A stretch of 64,000 nucleotides of DNA from the NCBI GenBank assembly GCA_964649515.1, contig CAZYPV010000004.1:1-64000 (forward strand). The letters run 5' to 3'. The notes under the pieces were generated by a model. It did no database searches, had not been told where the DNA came from, and saw only the letters and a program-made list of their open reading frames with translations. A program made the translations under genes and the position numbers. Positions 26,227 through 35,084 of the stretch are shown one piece after another (positions within the stretch are counted from its first letter, which is position 1; each line of letters starts with the position of its first letter). This DNA comes from CALKGK01 sp964649515. GTDB lineage: Bacteria > Bacteroidota > Bacteroidia > Flavobacteriales_D > Sanyastnellaceae.

Positions 26227-27015
26227 ATGAGCGAAAAACATCGGCAAAAAAATCCCAGTGGTAAAGGAAGGGCAAATTGGGCACAAGCACCGAAGAAACC
26301 CATCGTAATGAGCAAGCCCAACAACTTGCAGGTGCTCTATGAAGACAACCACATTATTGCGGTAAACAAAAGGAGTTCGGACATCGTTCAAAGCGACATC
26401 TCAGGAGACACTACGCTGTGCGAAGTTGTTCGTCAATACATCAAAGTTAAGTACAACAAACCCGGAAAAACCTTTACAGGTACCATTCACAGAATCGACC
26501 GACCCGTGAGTGGGGTTCTCCTCTACGCCAGAACCACCAAGGGATTGAGCAGGATGATCAGCATGTTCAAGAACCGAGAGGTACAGAAGACCTACTGGGC
26601 GGTGGTGAAGAATGCCCCGCCAAAAAGTGAAGGACGAGTGGTGAATTACCTCATCAAAAACGAAAAAATCAATAAAAGCTACGCCCACGATAAACCTGCT
26701 GAAGGAAGAAAAGAAAGCGAGTTGTATTACCGGGTAGTGGGTAAATCAGACCATTACTACTTTCTAGAAATCAAGCCGAAAACAGGTCGGCACCACCAAA
26801 TTCGCGCCACACTAGCCAGTCTTGGTTGTCCGATTAAAGGCGACATCAAATACGGTGCGAAGCGAACGAATGATAACGCATCAATTCATTTGCATGCTAG
26901 AAAAATCGAATTCATCCACCCCGTGAAAAAAGAAGTGCTTTGCATTGTAGCTCCTCCGCAAGAAGATCCGCTGTGGACAGCATTCTTAGAATTCGATCAA
27001 AAAGAACAAAAATGA
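26227..27015 (+). CDS. RluA-family RNA pseudouridine synthase
   Basis: Converts uridine to pseudouridine in rRNA or tRNA. It has 262 residues. The catalytic motif HRIDRPVSGVLLYA carries the nucleophilic Asp near residue 90. Further family features are QKTYWAVV and TGRHHQIRATLASLGCPIKGDIKYG. A basic N-terminal stretch of about 27 residues precedes the core, and ATG 26308 (MSKPNNLQ) is an alternative start that would remove it. Target RNA cannot be predicted. Confidence 0.92.
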   Translation: MSEKHRQKNPSGKGRANWAQAPKKPIVMSKPNNLQVLYEDNHIIAVNKRSSDIVQSDISGDTTLCEVVRQYIKVKYNKPGKTFTGTIHRIDRPVSGVLLYARTTKGLSRMISMFKNREVQKTYWAVVKNAPPKSEGRVVNYLIKNEKINKSYAHDKPAEGRKESELYYRVVGKSDHYYFLEIKPKTGRHHQIRATLASLGCPIKGDIKYGAKRTNDNASIHLHARKIEFIHPVKKEVLCIVAPPQEDPLWTAFLEFDQKEQK

Positions 27016-27088
27016 AACCTCTTCGGGATAAAAAAGAGCCTACTTGACCAGAGAGAATCGCTAAATTTAGCCCCGCAAACAAAACATT

Positions 27089-28042
27089 ATGAGTGAAAAT
27101 ACTGAGCACGTAAAATGCTTGATCATTGGATCGGGCCCCGCAGGATATACCGCAGCTATCTATGCTGCTCGAGCAGATATGAAACCCGTTCTTTATCAAG
27201 GACTTCAACCCGGTGGTCAATTGACCGAAACCACTGAAGTAGATAATTTCCCCGGTTATCCAGAAGGCATTACTGGTCCGCAAATGATGATCGATCTTCA
27301 AAAGCAAGCTGAACGCTTTGATACTCAAATCCGCAGTGGTTGGGTAACCAAGGTGGATTTCACCGGACCCATTCACAAGGTAGAGATTGATGAAGGGAAG
27401 AAGACCATAACTGCCGACAGTGTGATTATTTCAACGGGAGCATCAGCCAAATGGTTGGGCTTGGAAAGTGAAATTCGTTTGAGAGACGCCGGTGGTGGTG
27501 TGTCTGCATGCGCCGTTTGTGACGGATTTTTCTACCGCGGGCAAGAAGTAGCTGTTGTTGGAGGTGGAGATACTGCCGCTGAAGAAGCAACCTACCTCGC
27601 CAAGCTGTGTAAAAAAGTGTATTTGATTGTACGGAAAGACGAAATGCGCGCGTCAAAAGCCATGCAACACCGCGTGCACAACACGCCCAACTTAGAAGTG
27701 CTTTACCGTCATGAAACCTTGGAAGTATTGGGGGATACAGGTGTAACAGGTGCACGCTTGATCAACAACGAAACGAAGGAGGAAAAAACCATCGACATTA
27801 CTGGCTTTTTTGTGGCCATCGGACATAAGCCCAACACGGATGTGTTCAAGCCGTGGTTGGACATGGATGAAACGGGCTACATTATTCCCGTTCCAGGAAC
27901 ATCGAAAACCAACGTTGAAGGAGTTTTTGTTTCAGGAGATGCTGCAGATCACGTCTATCGTCAAGCCATTACCGCAGCGGGAACGGGCTGTATGGCCGCT
28001 TTGGATGCTGAACGTTATTTGGCTTCAAAAGGCATTCACTAA
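27089..28042 (+). CDS. trxB: Thioredoxin reductase
   Basis: NADPH-dependent flavoenzyme reducing thioredoxin in the cytosol. It has 317 residues. FAD motif GSGPAGYTAAIYAARA at the N-terminus, redox pair C-x2-C in SACAVCDGFFYRG, NADPH motif VVGGGDTAAEEATYL, and a C-terminal GDAADHVYRQAITAAGTG. A near-consensus -7 box TAAATTTA is at 27062-27069. A strong terminator follows. It could supply electrons to the exported glutathione-peroxidase-like enzyme only indirectly, since compartments differ. Confidence 0.96.
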   Translation: MSENTEHVKCLIIGSGPAGYTAAIYAARADMKPVLYQGLQPGGQLTETTEVDNFPGYPEGITGPQMMIDLQKQAERFDTQIRSGWVTKVDFTGPIHKVEIDEGKKTITADSVIISTGASAKWLGLESEIRLRDAGGGVSACAVCDGFFYRGQEVAVVGGGDTAAEEATYLAKLCKKVYLIVRKDEMRASKAMQHRVHNTPNLEVLYRHETLEVLGDTGVTGARLINNETKEEKTIDITGFFVAIGHKPNTDVFKPWLDMDETGYIIPVPGTSKTNVEGVFVSGDAADHVYRQAITAAGTGCMAALDAERYLASKGIH

Positions 28043-28073
28043 GCACAAAATCTTAACAAATACCCTTAAATTG

Positions 28074-28105
28074 AGCCGTCTTGCTATCCAACAAGGCGGC
28101 TTTTT
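28074..28105 (+). terminator. Rho-independent terminator after trxB
   Basis: AGCCGTCTTG (28074-28083) pairs over 10 bp, one G-T, with CAAGGCGGCT (28092-28101), followed by a short T-run. It ends 4 bases before the next start codon. Confidence 0.9.
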
Positions 28106-28108
28106 GTT

Positions 28109-28807
28109 ATGAAATCATTCTTTGCCCTCCTTTTACTTATGTCCTTGAACTTCTCCATCACGGAGAATACCCCGAACTACAGTAAGGAAGAGCTAATCGG
28201 CACCTTCAACCCGGCTAAACACCCCAATTTCAAACCCGTTCCGTCAAAATTCACCCAAAAAACGAACATCTATCTTCGCATTGAGGTACTTCAACAATTT
28301 GATCAAATGTTTCAAAGTGCCGCCAGGGACGGAATAGCGCTCGAAATTGTATCAGCCACAAGAAACTACGATTATCAGAAAGGAATCTGGGAACGCAAGT
28401 GGAAAAGAAGCAAGTACATGGGCTGGCAGAACATGGAGAAAGTGCTGGATATCATGAAGTACAGCTCCATGCCTGGCACGTCCAGACACCATTGGGGGAC
28501 CGACATCGACCTCAACGCGCTCAACAACGACTATTTCGAAACCGGAAAAGGACAAGAACTTTACCGCTGGCTTGTGGAATGTGCCCCCAACTATGGGTTT
28601 CATCAGGTGTACACCAGCAAGGAACAAGGAAGAACGGGTTATCAAGAAGAAAAATGGCATTGGTCTTATCTGCCCCTCAGCACTGAAATGCTCAAGCAGT
28701 ACAATGAAAAAATCCAATCTTCAGATCTGCCCCCTTTTTCTGGAGTGGAACAAATCGATAGCCTCAAAATCTTTCAAGAGTACGTCAATGGTATTGAAAT
28801 GAATTGA
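28109..28807 (+). CDS. VanY-like D-alanyl-D-alanine carboxypeptidase (M15)
   Basis: Exported zinc peptidase trimming peptidoglycan stem peptides. The signal peptide is KSFFALLLLMSLNFSI. The M15 zinc site appears as SRHHWGTDIDLN (H-x6-D) and EEKWHWSYLP (distal His), with the conserved SATRNYDYQKGIW segment before it. The length of 232 residues is normal. It starts 4 bases after the trxB terminator and overlaps the corA region by 4 bases if corA used an upstream TTG. It likely acts in the periplasm. Confidence 0.92.
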   Translation: MKSFFALLLLMSLNFSITENTPNYSKEELIGTFNPAKHPNFKPVPSKFTQKTNIYLRIEVLQQFDQMFQSAARDGIALEIVSATRNYDYQKGIWERKWKRSKYMGWQNMEKVLDIMKYSSMPGTSRHHWGTDIDLNALNNDYFETGKGQELYRWLVECAPNYGFHQVYTSKEQGRTGYQEEKWHWSYLPLSTEMLKQYNEKIQSSDLPPFSGVEQIDSLKIFQEYVNGIEMN

Positions 28808-28845
28808 TTATTTTAAAGCCAAGCGACCAAAGTCCATTCACACGC

Positions 28846-29922
28846 ATGAACAAACCCAGCATGAGCCAAGAAGATCACGACCTGAAAAAAGTTGGGTTAC
28901 CCCCCGGCACACTCATCTACACAGGAAAAAAAGGAAAAGAACCCGTAAGCATTGAGTTGATCTCCTACAACGAGAACTTTTTCGAACAAAAGTTCATTAC
29001 CGACCATGCGAACATTGAACAGCACTTGAAGCCCGACGCGGTCAATTTCATCTCCATCAATGGAATTCATGAGGTGAATAAAATTGAGGAAATTGGAAAG
29101 GAGCTTGGTATTCATCGCCTCATCTTGGAAGACATCCTCGAAGTAAATCAACGGCCAAAGGTGGAGGTCTTCGATGAATACATCTTCTTCACCATGAAAA
29201 TGCTCGGCTTAAGCAAGTCGAAAAAGAAAATACACTACGAACAAGTCAGCGCCCTCATGGGAGCTAATTTTGTGCTTCTTTTTCAGGAACAGCAAGGCGA
29301 TATTTTTGACGGAATTCGGGAAAGGATTGAAAAAAATGTTGGTATCATTCGTAGAAAAGGACACGATTTTCTCGTTTACCGATTGCTAGATACGGTGGTT
29401 GATCACTACTACATCATCGCCGATCATCTCGGAAAAAAATTGGACCGCTTGGAAACCGAGATCATTGAAGCACCGCAAGACACCCACGTTTCTCAGTTGA
29501 TTGAAGTGAAAAAACAACTCATGAAATTGAGAAGGTCCATCATTCCGCTCAAAGATTCAGTTTCAAGTTTAGAAAAAGCTCAGCACCCTTACATTCAAAA
29601 GAAAAACGTCCCTTATTTCAGAGATGTTCTGGAACACAATATCGAAGTCATTGAAGTGATGGAAGTGTACCGAGAAACCGTGATGAGTTTGATTGACTTG
29701 CACATGTCGCTTGTGAGCAATCAGATGAACAACATCATGAAAGTGCTGACCATCATCTCGTCCATCTTCATACCTCTTTCATTTATTGTTGGGCTTTACG
29801 GGATGAATTTTCACTACATGCCTGAGCTGAGCTATAAGTACGGCTATTTTATCGTTCTTGGTGTGATTGTGCTTCTCATTCTTTGCATGCTGTATTATTT
29901 CCGAAAGAAAAAGTGGCTGTGA
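28846..29922 (+). CDS. corA: Magnesium/cobalt transporter CorA
   Basis: Homopentameric divalent-cation channel of the inner membrane. It has 358 residues from ATG 28846; the reading frame is open back to a TTG at 28804, and ATG 28861 is another option. The cytosolic N-terminal domain precedes a long helix and two C-terminal membrane segments. The selectivity motif GMN is in YGMNFHYMPE, followed by YGYFIVLGVIVLLILCMLYYF and a basic tail. No M-box riboswitch fits in the short upstream gap. Confidence 0.95.
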   Translation: MNKPSMSQEDHDLKKVGLPPGTLIYTGKKGKEPVSIELISYNENFFEQKFITDHANIEQHLKPDAVNFISINGIHEVNKIEEIGKELGIHRLILEDILEVNQRPKVEVFDEYIFFTMKMLGLSKSKKKIHYEQVSALMGANFVLLFQEQQGDIFDGIRERIEKNVGIIRRKGHDFLVYRLLDTVVDHYYIIADHLGKKLDRLETEIIEAPQDTHVSQLIEVKKQLMKLRRSIIPLKDSVSSLEKAQHPYIQKKNVPYFRDVLEHNIEVIEVMEVYRETVMSLIDLHMSLVSNQMNNIMKVLTIISSIFIPLSFIVGLYGMNFHYMPELSYKYGYFIVLGVIVLLILCMLYYFRKKKWL

Positions 29923-29957
29923 GCCTTAATTGGGGAGCGAAGAAAACCATCAAGCAC

Positions 29958-29988
29958 AAAAAAAGGCCTTTCGATTGAAAGACCTTTT
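29958..29988 (-). terminator. Terminator after tRNA-His
   Basis: On the minus strand AAAAGGTCTTTC pairs over 12 bp, one T-G, with GAAAGGCCTTTT around loop AATC, and ends in a run of seven Ts. It lies 5 bases beyond the tRNA 3' end and may also stop corA read-through from the other side. Confidence 0.9.
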
Positions 29989-29993
29989 CTTCG

Positions 29994-30068
29994 GGCGATT
30001 GGTGGGGATCGAACCCACGACCTCAGGAACCACAAACCTGCGCTCTAACCAACTGAGCTACAACCGCC
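29994..30068 (-). tRNA. tRNA-His (anticodon GTG)
   Basis: On the minus strand the cloverleaf folds fully. The acceptor stem has seven pairs plus an extra genome-encoded G at -1 opposite discriminator C73, the hallmark of histidine tRNA. The D arm is AGCTCAGTTGGTTAGAGC, the anticodon loop TTTGTGGTT carries GTG, and the T arm is GTGGG-TTCGATC-CCCAC. CCA is not encoded; CGA follows. Confidence 0.97.
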
Positions 30069-30081
30069 ATATTTCGGACGG

Positions 30082-30112
30082 CAAATTAACGAATAATCTT
30101 TTTCCTGTGCAA
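30082..30112 (-). promoter_or_regulatory. Probable promoter of tRNA-His
   Basis: On the minus strand TTG (30112-30110) and TTAATTTG (30089-30082, 7 of 8 consensus positions) are separated by 20 bases, 13 bases before the mature tRNA 5' end. Confidence 0.45.
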
Positions 30113-30144
30113 TGCTAAATCAACAATTTCTAATCTCGCTTTTC

Positions 30145-30152
30145 TATCTTTG
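30145..30152 (+). promoter_or_regulatory. -7 box immediately before the glycosyltransferase gene
   Basis: TATCTTTG matches TAnnTTTG and ends 5 bases before ATG 30158. It is another case of a near-leaderless arrangement. Confidence 0.5.
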
Positions 30153-30157
30153 ACGAA

Positions 30158-31339
30158 ATGAAGGAAGGAAAGGACACGCAACTTCGCGTTTTATTTTTGA
30201 GCAGTTGGTACCCCAGTTTGGAGCACACTACTTTGGGCAATTTTGTGCAGCGCCATGCAAAAGCGGTGGCCAAAAAACACAAAGTAAGCGTGATTTATGC
30301 CAGTCCTTACCGAAAACGAGGTTTGCCTGCTGACCAAATCATCGAAAACGGCGAGCTCACGGAATACCTTGCCTACTTTTCGCCCGGACTCAACACCATT
30401 CACAAAAGAAAAACCGCCTTTCTGAGGGCCTTTGATGCTTACATGAAGCAAGAAGGGGTGCTTCCGGATGTAGTTCACTTGAACGTCCTTTACCCCGCTG
30501 GGAATCAGGCGCGATGGTTGGAGAAACAATTTGGAATTCCCTTCATCGTTACCGAGCATTGGACCGGGTACCACCCCGAACACAAAACCAAGGTCCGATG
30601 GGATCAACGACGCAGCATGTTGAGAACTACTCAAGCAGCAAAAATCATTGCTCCGGTGAGTGCTCAACTGAAAGCATCCATGGAGAATTGGGGAATTCGA
30701 GCTCGCTACGAAGTTGTGCCCAATGTGGTAGACACCCGTCTTTTTCTTCCCCCAAAAAGTGTTACTGAAAACACAAAACAAAAGGAGATCTTGCACGTTT
30801 CCTCTCTGGTGGATGATCATAAAAACATCAGCGGAATGCTTCAAGCGGTTTTGCCCGTGCTTCAAAAAAATGAAGAAGTCCATTTCCGAATTATTGGCGA
30901 TGGTGACATTGCTCCCTATCAGAAATTGGCCAGCTCCATTGGAATTCCCGACGCCCAATTCAGCATCGAAGGAGAAAAAAGCATTGAAGAAATTGCTCAA
31001 GCCATGCAAAGAGCCGACCTTTTCGTGATGTTCAGTCGCTACGAAAATCTACCCTGTGTCATACTCGAAGCCTTTGCTTGCGGCGTTCCTGTGGTGAGCA
31101 CTGACGTTGGAGGAATTCGGGAACACCTGCTTCCAGAACGAGGAATCCTCATTGAAAATGAAAATCAAGAAGCACTCACACAAGCCATTGAACAAGCACT
31201 GAAGAGCCCTTGGAATCGAAGCGAAATTCGAAATTACGCAGTACAGCACTTCTCAGAAGAAGCCATTGCAGAGAGCTTCACCCAGCTTTACCTCTCTGCC
31301 ATCAATGATGCTCAAGACCTCAAAAAGCATGATTCGTAA
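30158..31339 (+). CDS. GT4-type glycosyltransferase
   Basis: A 393-residue GT-B enzyme that transfers a sugar from a nucleotide sugar, probably in surface polysaccharide synthesis. The N-terminal domain has SSWYPSLEHTTLGNFVQRHA and the acceptor-side TEHWTGYHP. The C-terminal domain has VSSLVDDHKNISGMLQAV and the donor motif SRYENLPCVILEAFACGVPVV (E-x7-E). The flippase gene overlaps its last 11 bases, which argues for a shared glycan pathway. Acceptor and donor are unknown. Confidence 0.9.
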   Translation: MKEGKDTQLRVLFLSSWYPSLEHTTLGNFVQRHAKAVAKKHKVSVIYASPYRKRGLPADQIIENGELTEYLAYFSPGLNTIHKRKTAFLRAFDAYMKQEGVLPDVVHLNVLYPAGNQARWLEKQFGIPFIVTEHWTGYHPEHKTKVRWDQRRSMLRTTQAAKIIAPVSAQLKASMENWGIRARYEVVPNVVDTRLFLPPKSVTENTKQKEILHVSSLVDDHKNISGMLQAVLPVLQKNEEVHFRIIGDGDIAPYQKLASSIGIPDAQFSIEGEKSIEEIAQAMQRADLFVMFSRYENLPCVILEAFACGVPVVSTDVGGIREHLLPERGILIENENQEALTQAIEQALKSPWNRSEIRNYAVQHFSEEAIAESFTQLYLSAINDAQDLKKHDS

Positions 31340-32579
31340 AATCCTTGGCACCTTAGGTTCGCGGCTTTTGATCATGCTCTTCACCATCGTTGTGGTGATT
31401 TTTAATTCGCGGCTTTTAGGGGCAAACGGACAAGGTACGGCGGCCTTAATTCAGTTTGGAGTACTCATCGTTGTGGCAGTGAATAATTTTATTGGTGGCG
31501 GTGCTGTGGTCTTTCTCAGTGCCCGAATTGCTCCTCACCGATTGGCACTCCCTGCTTATTCCTGGTCCTTCCTCGTCGCAATCTTGGCTTTTGTTGTGTT
31601 CAAATTCACGGCAATTGTGCCTCCTGAATTTGCTTTTGAAGTGGCTGCACTCGGGCTATTGCAGTCCTTGTTCGGTTTTCATTTGATGATTTTGATGGGA
31701 CAAGAGCACATTAAATCTTATAACACCTCGCTCAGTCTGCAAGCCTTATTCCTGGCGGCTTCCGTAGTATTTCTCTACACATTGGACGAAGCCAAAATCG
31801 AACATTTCATTCACGCCCTCTTCATAAGTTTTGGGGCTACGTATTTGCTTTCACTCGCTCTTTCTTGGAAGCGGGTGTTTGCAGGTAAATGGACCTTGAA
31901 AAGGGAAGAAATCAAGGAATTGTGGGGGCTCGGTAAATATGGACAAAGTGGAAACTTGCTTCAAATGCTGACTTACCGAAGCAACCTCGTTTTTCTTGAG
32001 AAATTTACGGTAGGTCGTTCATTGGTGGGCATCTACTCCATTGGATTGTATGGTAGTGAAGCCATCTGGAACATCAGCAAGAGCTTGGCCACCATTCAGT
32101 ATTCTAGAATTTCGAACATGAGCTCACGAGATGAGATTCGCAACCTGACGCTCGCCTTTTTTCACTTGAGTTTGATGGGCACAGCTGTACTTGTGCTGAT
32201 CATGCTCTGTATCCCTGACGCGTTTTACCAATGGGTTTTGGGCGAAGAAATGCAGGGAGTACAACCCATGCTGTTCTTCTTGGCACCGGGGATTTTAGCC
32301 AATGCCTGCAGTGGCATTCTCTCCCACCACTTCAGCGGAATTGGTCAACCTTCAAAGAACACCAAAAGCAGTGGCATTGCACTTGGAGTAAGCCTTCTTT
32401 CCGCGGCCATTTTGATCCCAATTTTTGCACTGAAAGGAGCTGCAATTACGGCTTCTTTGGCTTATTTGGCTCAATTGATTTCTTTATCCACTTCTTTTCT
32501 GGCTGAAGAGAAATCGGTCAAAATCAAGGATTTTTTCCCTCGACGAGCATCTTTGAACATCCTTCGAACTACCAAATAA
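31329..32579 (+). CDS. Polysaccharide flippase (MOP/Wzx-like)
   Basis: A 416-residue integral membrane protein with about 12 hydrophobic helices; it starts at ATG 31329 (IRKILGTLGSRLLIMLFTIV), inside the end of the glycosyltransferase gene. GSRLLIMLF, the NFIGGGAVVFLSAR loop and the repeated helix pairs fit the polysaccharide-export branch of the MOP superfamily. It likely flips a lipid-linked glycan made with the upstream glycosyltransferase. No other polysaccharide genes are adjacent. It is convergent with bshB1, 30 bases apart. Confidence 0.85.
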   Translation: MIRKILGTLGSRLLIMLFTIVVVIFNSRLLGANGQGTAALIQFGVLIVVAVNNFIGGGAVVFLSARIAPHRLALPAYSWSFLVAILAFVVFKFTAIVPPEFAFEVAALGLLQSLFGFHLMILMGQEHIKSYNTSLSLQALFLAASVVFLYTLDEAKIEHFIHALFISFGATYLLSLALSWKRVFAGKWTLKREEIKELWGLGKYGQSGNLLQMLTYRSNLVFLEKFTVGRSLVGIYSIGLYGSEAIWNISKSLATIQYSRISNMSSRDEIRNLTLAFFHLSLMGTAVLVLIMLCIPDAFYQWVLGEEMQGVQPMLFFLAPGILANACSGILSHHFSGIGQPSKNTKSSGIALGVSLLSAAILIPIFALKGAAITASLAYLAQLISLSTSFLAEEKSVKIKDFFPRRASLNILRTTK

Positions 32580-32609
32580 AGCAGTAACGCACCATCAAGC
32601 CCCGGCTGA

Positions 32610-33332
32610 TCAACCAAGGTCGAAGAAGTCTTCCACCAATGGAGGTCGCTCCACTGTGAATCCTTCTCCAAACACAGCGCCTGCTGGTCGGCCAAAATCC
32701 ATTGCTCTTGATTTCAGCACATCAAAAAACTCACTCCCGGAGATGGGCGTTGCAGGCTCGGGAGAATTGGGATCAAAAAACTGAGATTTATAGGCTTTGA
32801 TACTCGCCATCTTCATTTCAAAAAAATCGCTTACATCGATCACAAAATCGGGATCGATATAATAGTCTTGAATGTAATGGTACACTGATTTTGGTCGCCA
32901 AGCTTCTTGATTCTTCCCTTCATTGCTGGTCTCAATCTTGCGCAAGCCAGAGAGAAAACATGCCCGGCTCACCAAACTAGCTCCGCGGGCATGGTCTGGG
33001 TGCCGATCTTTAATGCTGTTGGCCAACACTATCTCAGGCCGGTATTTTCGAATCATTTCAATGACCTTCAACAGGTTTTCTTGATTTTCCTCGAAAAAGC
33101 CATCGCCCAGCTGCAAATTTTCACGATGCTTCACGCCCAATATTTCCGCTGCGGCGCTCGCTTCAATCAATCGTAATGGTCCAGAACCACGAGTACCCAA
33201 TTCGCCCATGGTTAAATCAATCAAGCCCACACTTTTGCCGCCTTGCACCAACTTCGCGATACTTCCTCCACAAGAGATTTCCACATCGTCAGGATGGGCA
33301 CCGAAGCCCAATACGTCCAGTTTCAACTCCAT
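32610..33332 (-). CDS. bshB1: Bacillithiol biosynthesis deacetylase BshB1
   Basis: Zinc-dependent LmbE-like deacetylase that removes acetate from GlcNAc-malate in bacillithiol synthesis. It has 240 residues from ATG 33332. The HPDD zinc motif is in GFGAHPDDVEISCGG; further family elements are DLTMGELGTRGS and KDRHPDHARGA. The start lies one base after the glutathione-peroxidase stop, so the two are co-transcribed. bshA and bshC are not in the window. An upstream in-frame start at 33368 would overlap the previous gene and is unlikely. Confidence 0.93.
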   Translation of the reverse strand: MELKLDVLGFGAHPDDVEISCGGSIAKLVQGGKSVGLIDLTMGELGTRGSGPLRLIEASAAAEILGVKHRENLQLGDGFFEENQENLLKVIEMIRKYRPEIVLANSIKDRHPDHARGASLVSRACFLSGLRKIETSNEGKNQEAWRPKSVYHYIQDYYIDPDFVIDVSDFFEMKMASIKAYKSQFFDPNSPEPATPISGSEFFDVLKSRAMDFGRPAGAVFGEGFTVERPPLVEDFFDLG

Positions 33333-33333
33333 A

Positions 33334-33936
33334 CTATTTCGAGATCCAAGCGAGAATTTCTTCGTCAATAGGAAGGGTTTGAGGCAAAACTTCCTTCACT
33401 AAAGCACCATTTTCATCGATCAAAAATTTGTGGAAATTCCATTGCACCTCAAAGTCGCCTACTCCGTTTTCCGATTTCTTCGTGAGCCATTGGTAGATGT
33501 CGCACTGCTCTGCCCCCTTCACACTCACCTTGGACATCATTGGAAAGGTCACTCCATAGTTCTTTTGACAAAAAGCAGCAATTTGATCGTCCGTACCCGG
33601 TTCCTGAGCGCCAAAATCATTGGAAGGAAAACCGATGATCTCAAAATGCTCACCACCGTGCTCGTTATACAATTCTTGCAATTGCTCATATTGCGGTGTC
33701 AATCCGCATTCGGAGGCGGTGTTTACAATAAGCACTTTCTTTCCTCGGAGGGTTGAAAAATCAAAGGTTTTACCGTCCAAAGTGCTTGCGGAGAAGTCAT
33801 GTAGTGTTTTCATGGTTTTTTCTTTTGTGCTTGATAAGTTAGTCGGTTTCAGCATGTCCGTAGAGGCCATCCCCATCAGAGCAAACACAGCGAGAAATCC
33901 CGCTGTCCAAAACCATCGTTTTCCTTGTTTCATCAT
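33334..33936 (-). CDS. Exported glutathione-peroxidase-family thiol peroxidase
   Basis: A 200-residue GPx-fold peroxidase. The N-terminus is hydrophobic (RWFWTAGFLAVFALMGMAST), giving a signal peptide or membrane anchor. The catalytic Cys77 is in NTASECGLTPQ, a plain Cys rather than Sec; FPSNDFGAQEPG holds the resolving region and WNFHKFLID the Trp/Asn of the active site. Such Cys-GPx enzymes usually use thioredoxin-like donors rather than glutathione. Its transcript continues into bshB1, which hints at a link with bacillithiol redox chemistry. Confidence 0.9.
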   Translation of the reverse strand: MMKQGKRWFWTAGFLAVFALMGMASTDMLKPTNLSSTKEKTMKTLHDFSASTLDGKTFDFSTLRGKKVLIVNTASECGLTPQYEQLQELYNEHGGEHFEIIGFPSNDFGAQEPGTDDQIAAFCQKNYGVTFPMMSKVSVKGAEQCDIYQWLTKKSENGVGDFEVQWNFHKFLIDENGALVKEVLPQTLPIDEEILAWISK

Positions 33937-33937
33937 T

Positions 33938-33945
33938 CAAAGGTA
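33938..33945 (-). promoter_or_regulatory. -7 box abutting the GPx gene start
   Basis: On the minus strand TACCTTTG ends one base before ATG ATG (33936). If functional, transcription starts at or inside the start codon region, or the second ATG or a later one is used. Confidence 0.45.
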
Positions 33946-34057
33946 ACAACTCTGTTTGGAGTCGGTTCATTCCGATGGAAGGTTCAACAATATTTTTCCA
34001 TTTTGTTCTGTTTAGAACTTTTTGCATTCAACTCAGTATAAGGACTCCAAGTAAGTC

Positions 34058-34065
34058 TATTTTTG
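34058..34065 (+). promoter_or_regulatory. -7 box for the M23/LysM gene
   Basis: TATTTTTG matches TAnnTTTG, 16 bases before ATG 34082. Confidence 0.5.
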
Positions 34066-34081
34066 ATCTTCATTCCTAGCC

Positions 34082-34984
34082 ATGATAAAAAGTATAATCA
34101 CCAGCGTTCTTCTCTTCCCACTGGTAACTGCATTTGGTCAAGACATGCTCGAACCTTCGTCGGGTGGAGGTTTTGAAGAAAGCATTATTGAGCGTCGTTC
34201 TGCTGTTGTATTGAACAACAACGAACCTGAAGAAGCTGCTAATGAAACGGTGGAACTTCGAGCGAGTTATGTGGACAGCCTCATGAACTTCCCGGCTCAT
34301 GACATTTATGAAACGTGGGACAACATCAACATTCACGCTTACGATTTCGATTACAAAGACTACAGAGATACGCTTGAAATTGTGATGAAACGCAGCGACT
34401 GCGACTTTAGCCACCCTTTCCGCGGGAACATCACCTCCAATTTTGGAGACCGCTCTGCCCGCTACCATTATGGAATTGACATCAAACTATACAAAGGAGA
34501 CCCCGTTAAATCAGCATTTGAAGGTGTTGTGCGCATTTCACAATACAGCAAAAGTTATGGAAATGTAGTGGTTGTAAGACACAATAACGGTTTGGAAACC
34601 CTGTACGCTCACCTCAGCGCTCGCAAAGTGAAAGAGGGAGATCACGTGGAAGCAGGTACCATTGTTGGTTTGGGAGGAAATACCGGAAGATCTACCGGAT
34701 CTCACCTCCATTTTGAGTGCCGTTTTAAAGGTGAACCCATCAATCCAAATGAAATTATTAATTGGGAAGAGGGCAAATTGGCTTGCGATACTTTGATGCT
34801 CACTCCTGCCAATTTCGCCTACCTCAAAACTGCCCGTTCGAAGAAATATCACACCATCAGATCGGGCGATACACTTTCGGGCATTGCGAGAAAATATGGC
34901 ACTTCTTTGAGTGCAATCTGCAGACTGAACGGTATGAGTCGCAATTCCACGATTTACGCAGGAAGAAAAATTCGTGTGAGATAG
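34082..34984 (+). CDS. M23 family peptidoglycan hydrolase with LysM
   Basis: A 300-residue exported murein endopeptidase or regulator. Signal peptide IKSIITSVLLFPLVTAFGQ; residues about 100-235 form the M23 (LytM) domain with HYGIDIKLYKGD (H-x3-D zinc ligands) and HLHFECRFKGEPINP (H-x-H). The C-terminal 45 residues are one LysM repeat (YHTIRSGDTLSGIARKYGT). The zinc ligands look intact, so it is probably active. It stands alone between the divergent GPx gene and the carotenoid operon. Confidence 0.93.
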   Translation: MIKSIITSVLLFPLVTAFGQDMLEPSSGGGFEESIIERRSAVVLNNNEPEEAANETVELRASYVDSLMNFPAHDIYETWDNINIHAYDFDYKDYRDTLEIVMKRSDCDFSHPFRGNITSNFGDRSARYHYGIDIKLYKGDPVKSAFEGVVRISQYSKSYGNVVVVRHNNGLETLYAHLSARKVKEGDHVEAGTIVGLGGNTGRSTGSHLHFECRFKGEPINPNEIINWEEGKLACDTLMLTPANFAYLKTARSKKYHTIRSGDTLSGIARKYGTSLSAICRLNGMSRNSTIYAGRKIRVR

Positions 34985-35084
34985 TGCAGTTAGAAACTTT
35001 CGAGGACCCTTTGAACAAAGAAGGGATTTTCATGGTTTCTACTTCTAAAGGTGGTACATTACTCCCGCCTTACTGCACAAAATT

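Noticed and set aside
30191..31009. Open frame of 272 codons on the minus strand
   Set aside because: Antisense shadow of the glycosyltransferase gene; no signal peptide or motif, low-complexity composition.
33334..33936. Selenoprotein glutathione peroxidase
   Set aside because: The catalytic codon encodes Cys (C77), not an in-frame TGA.
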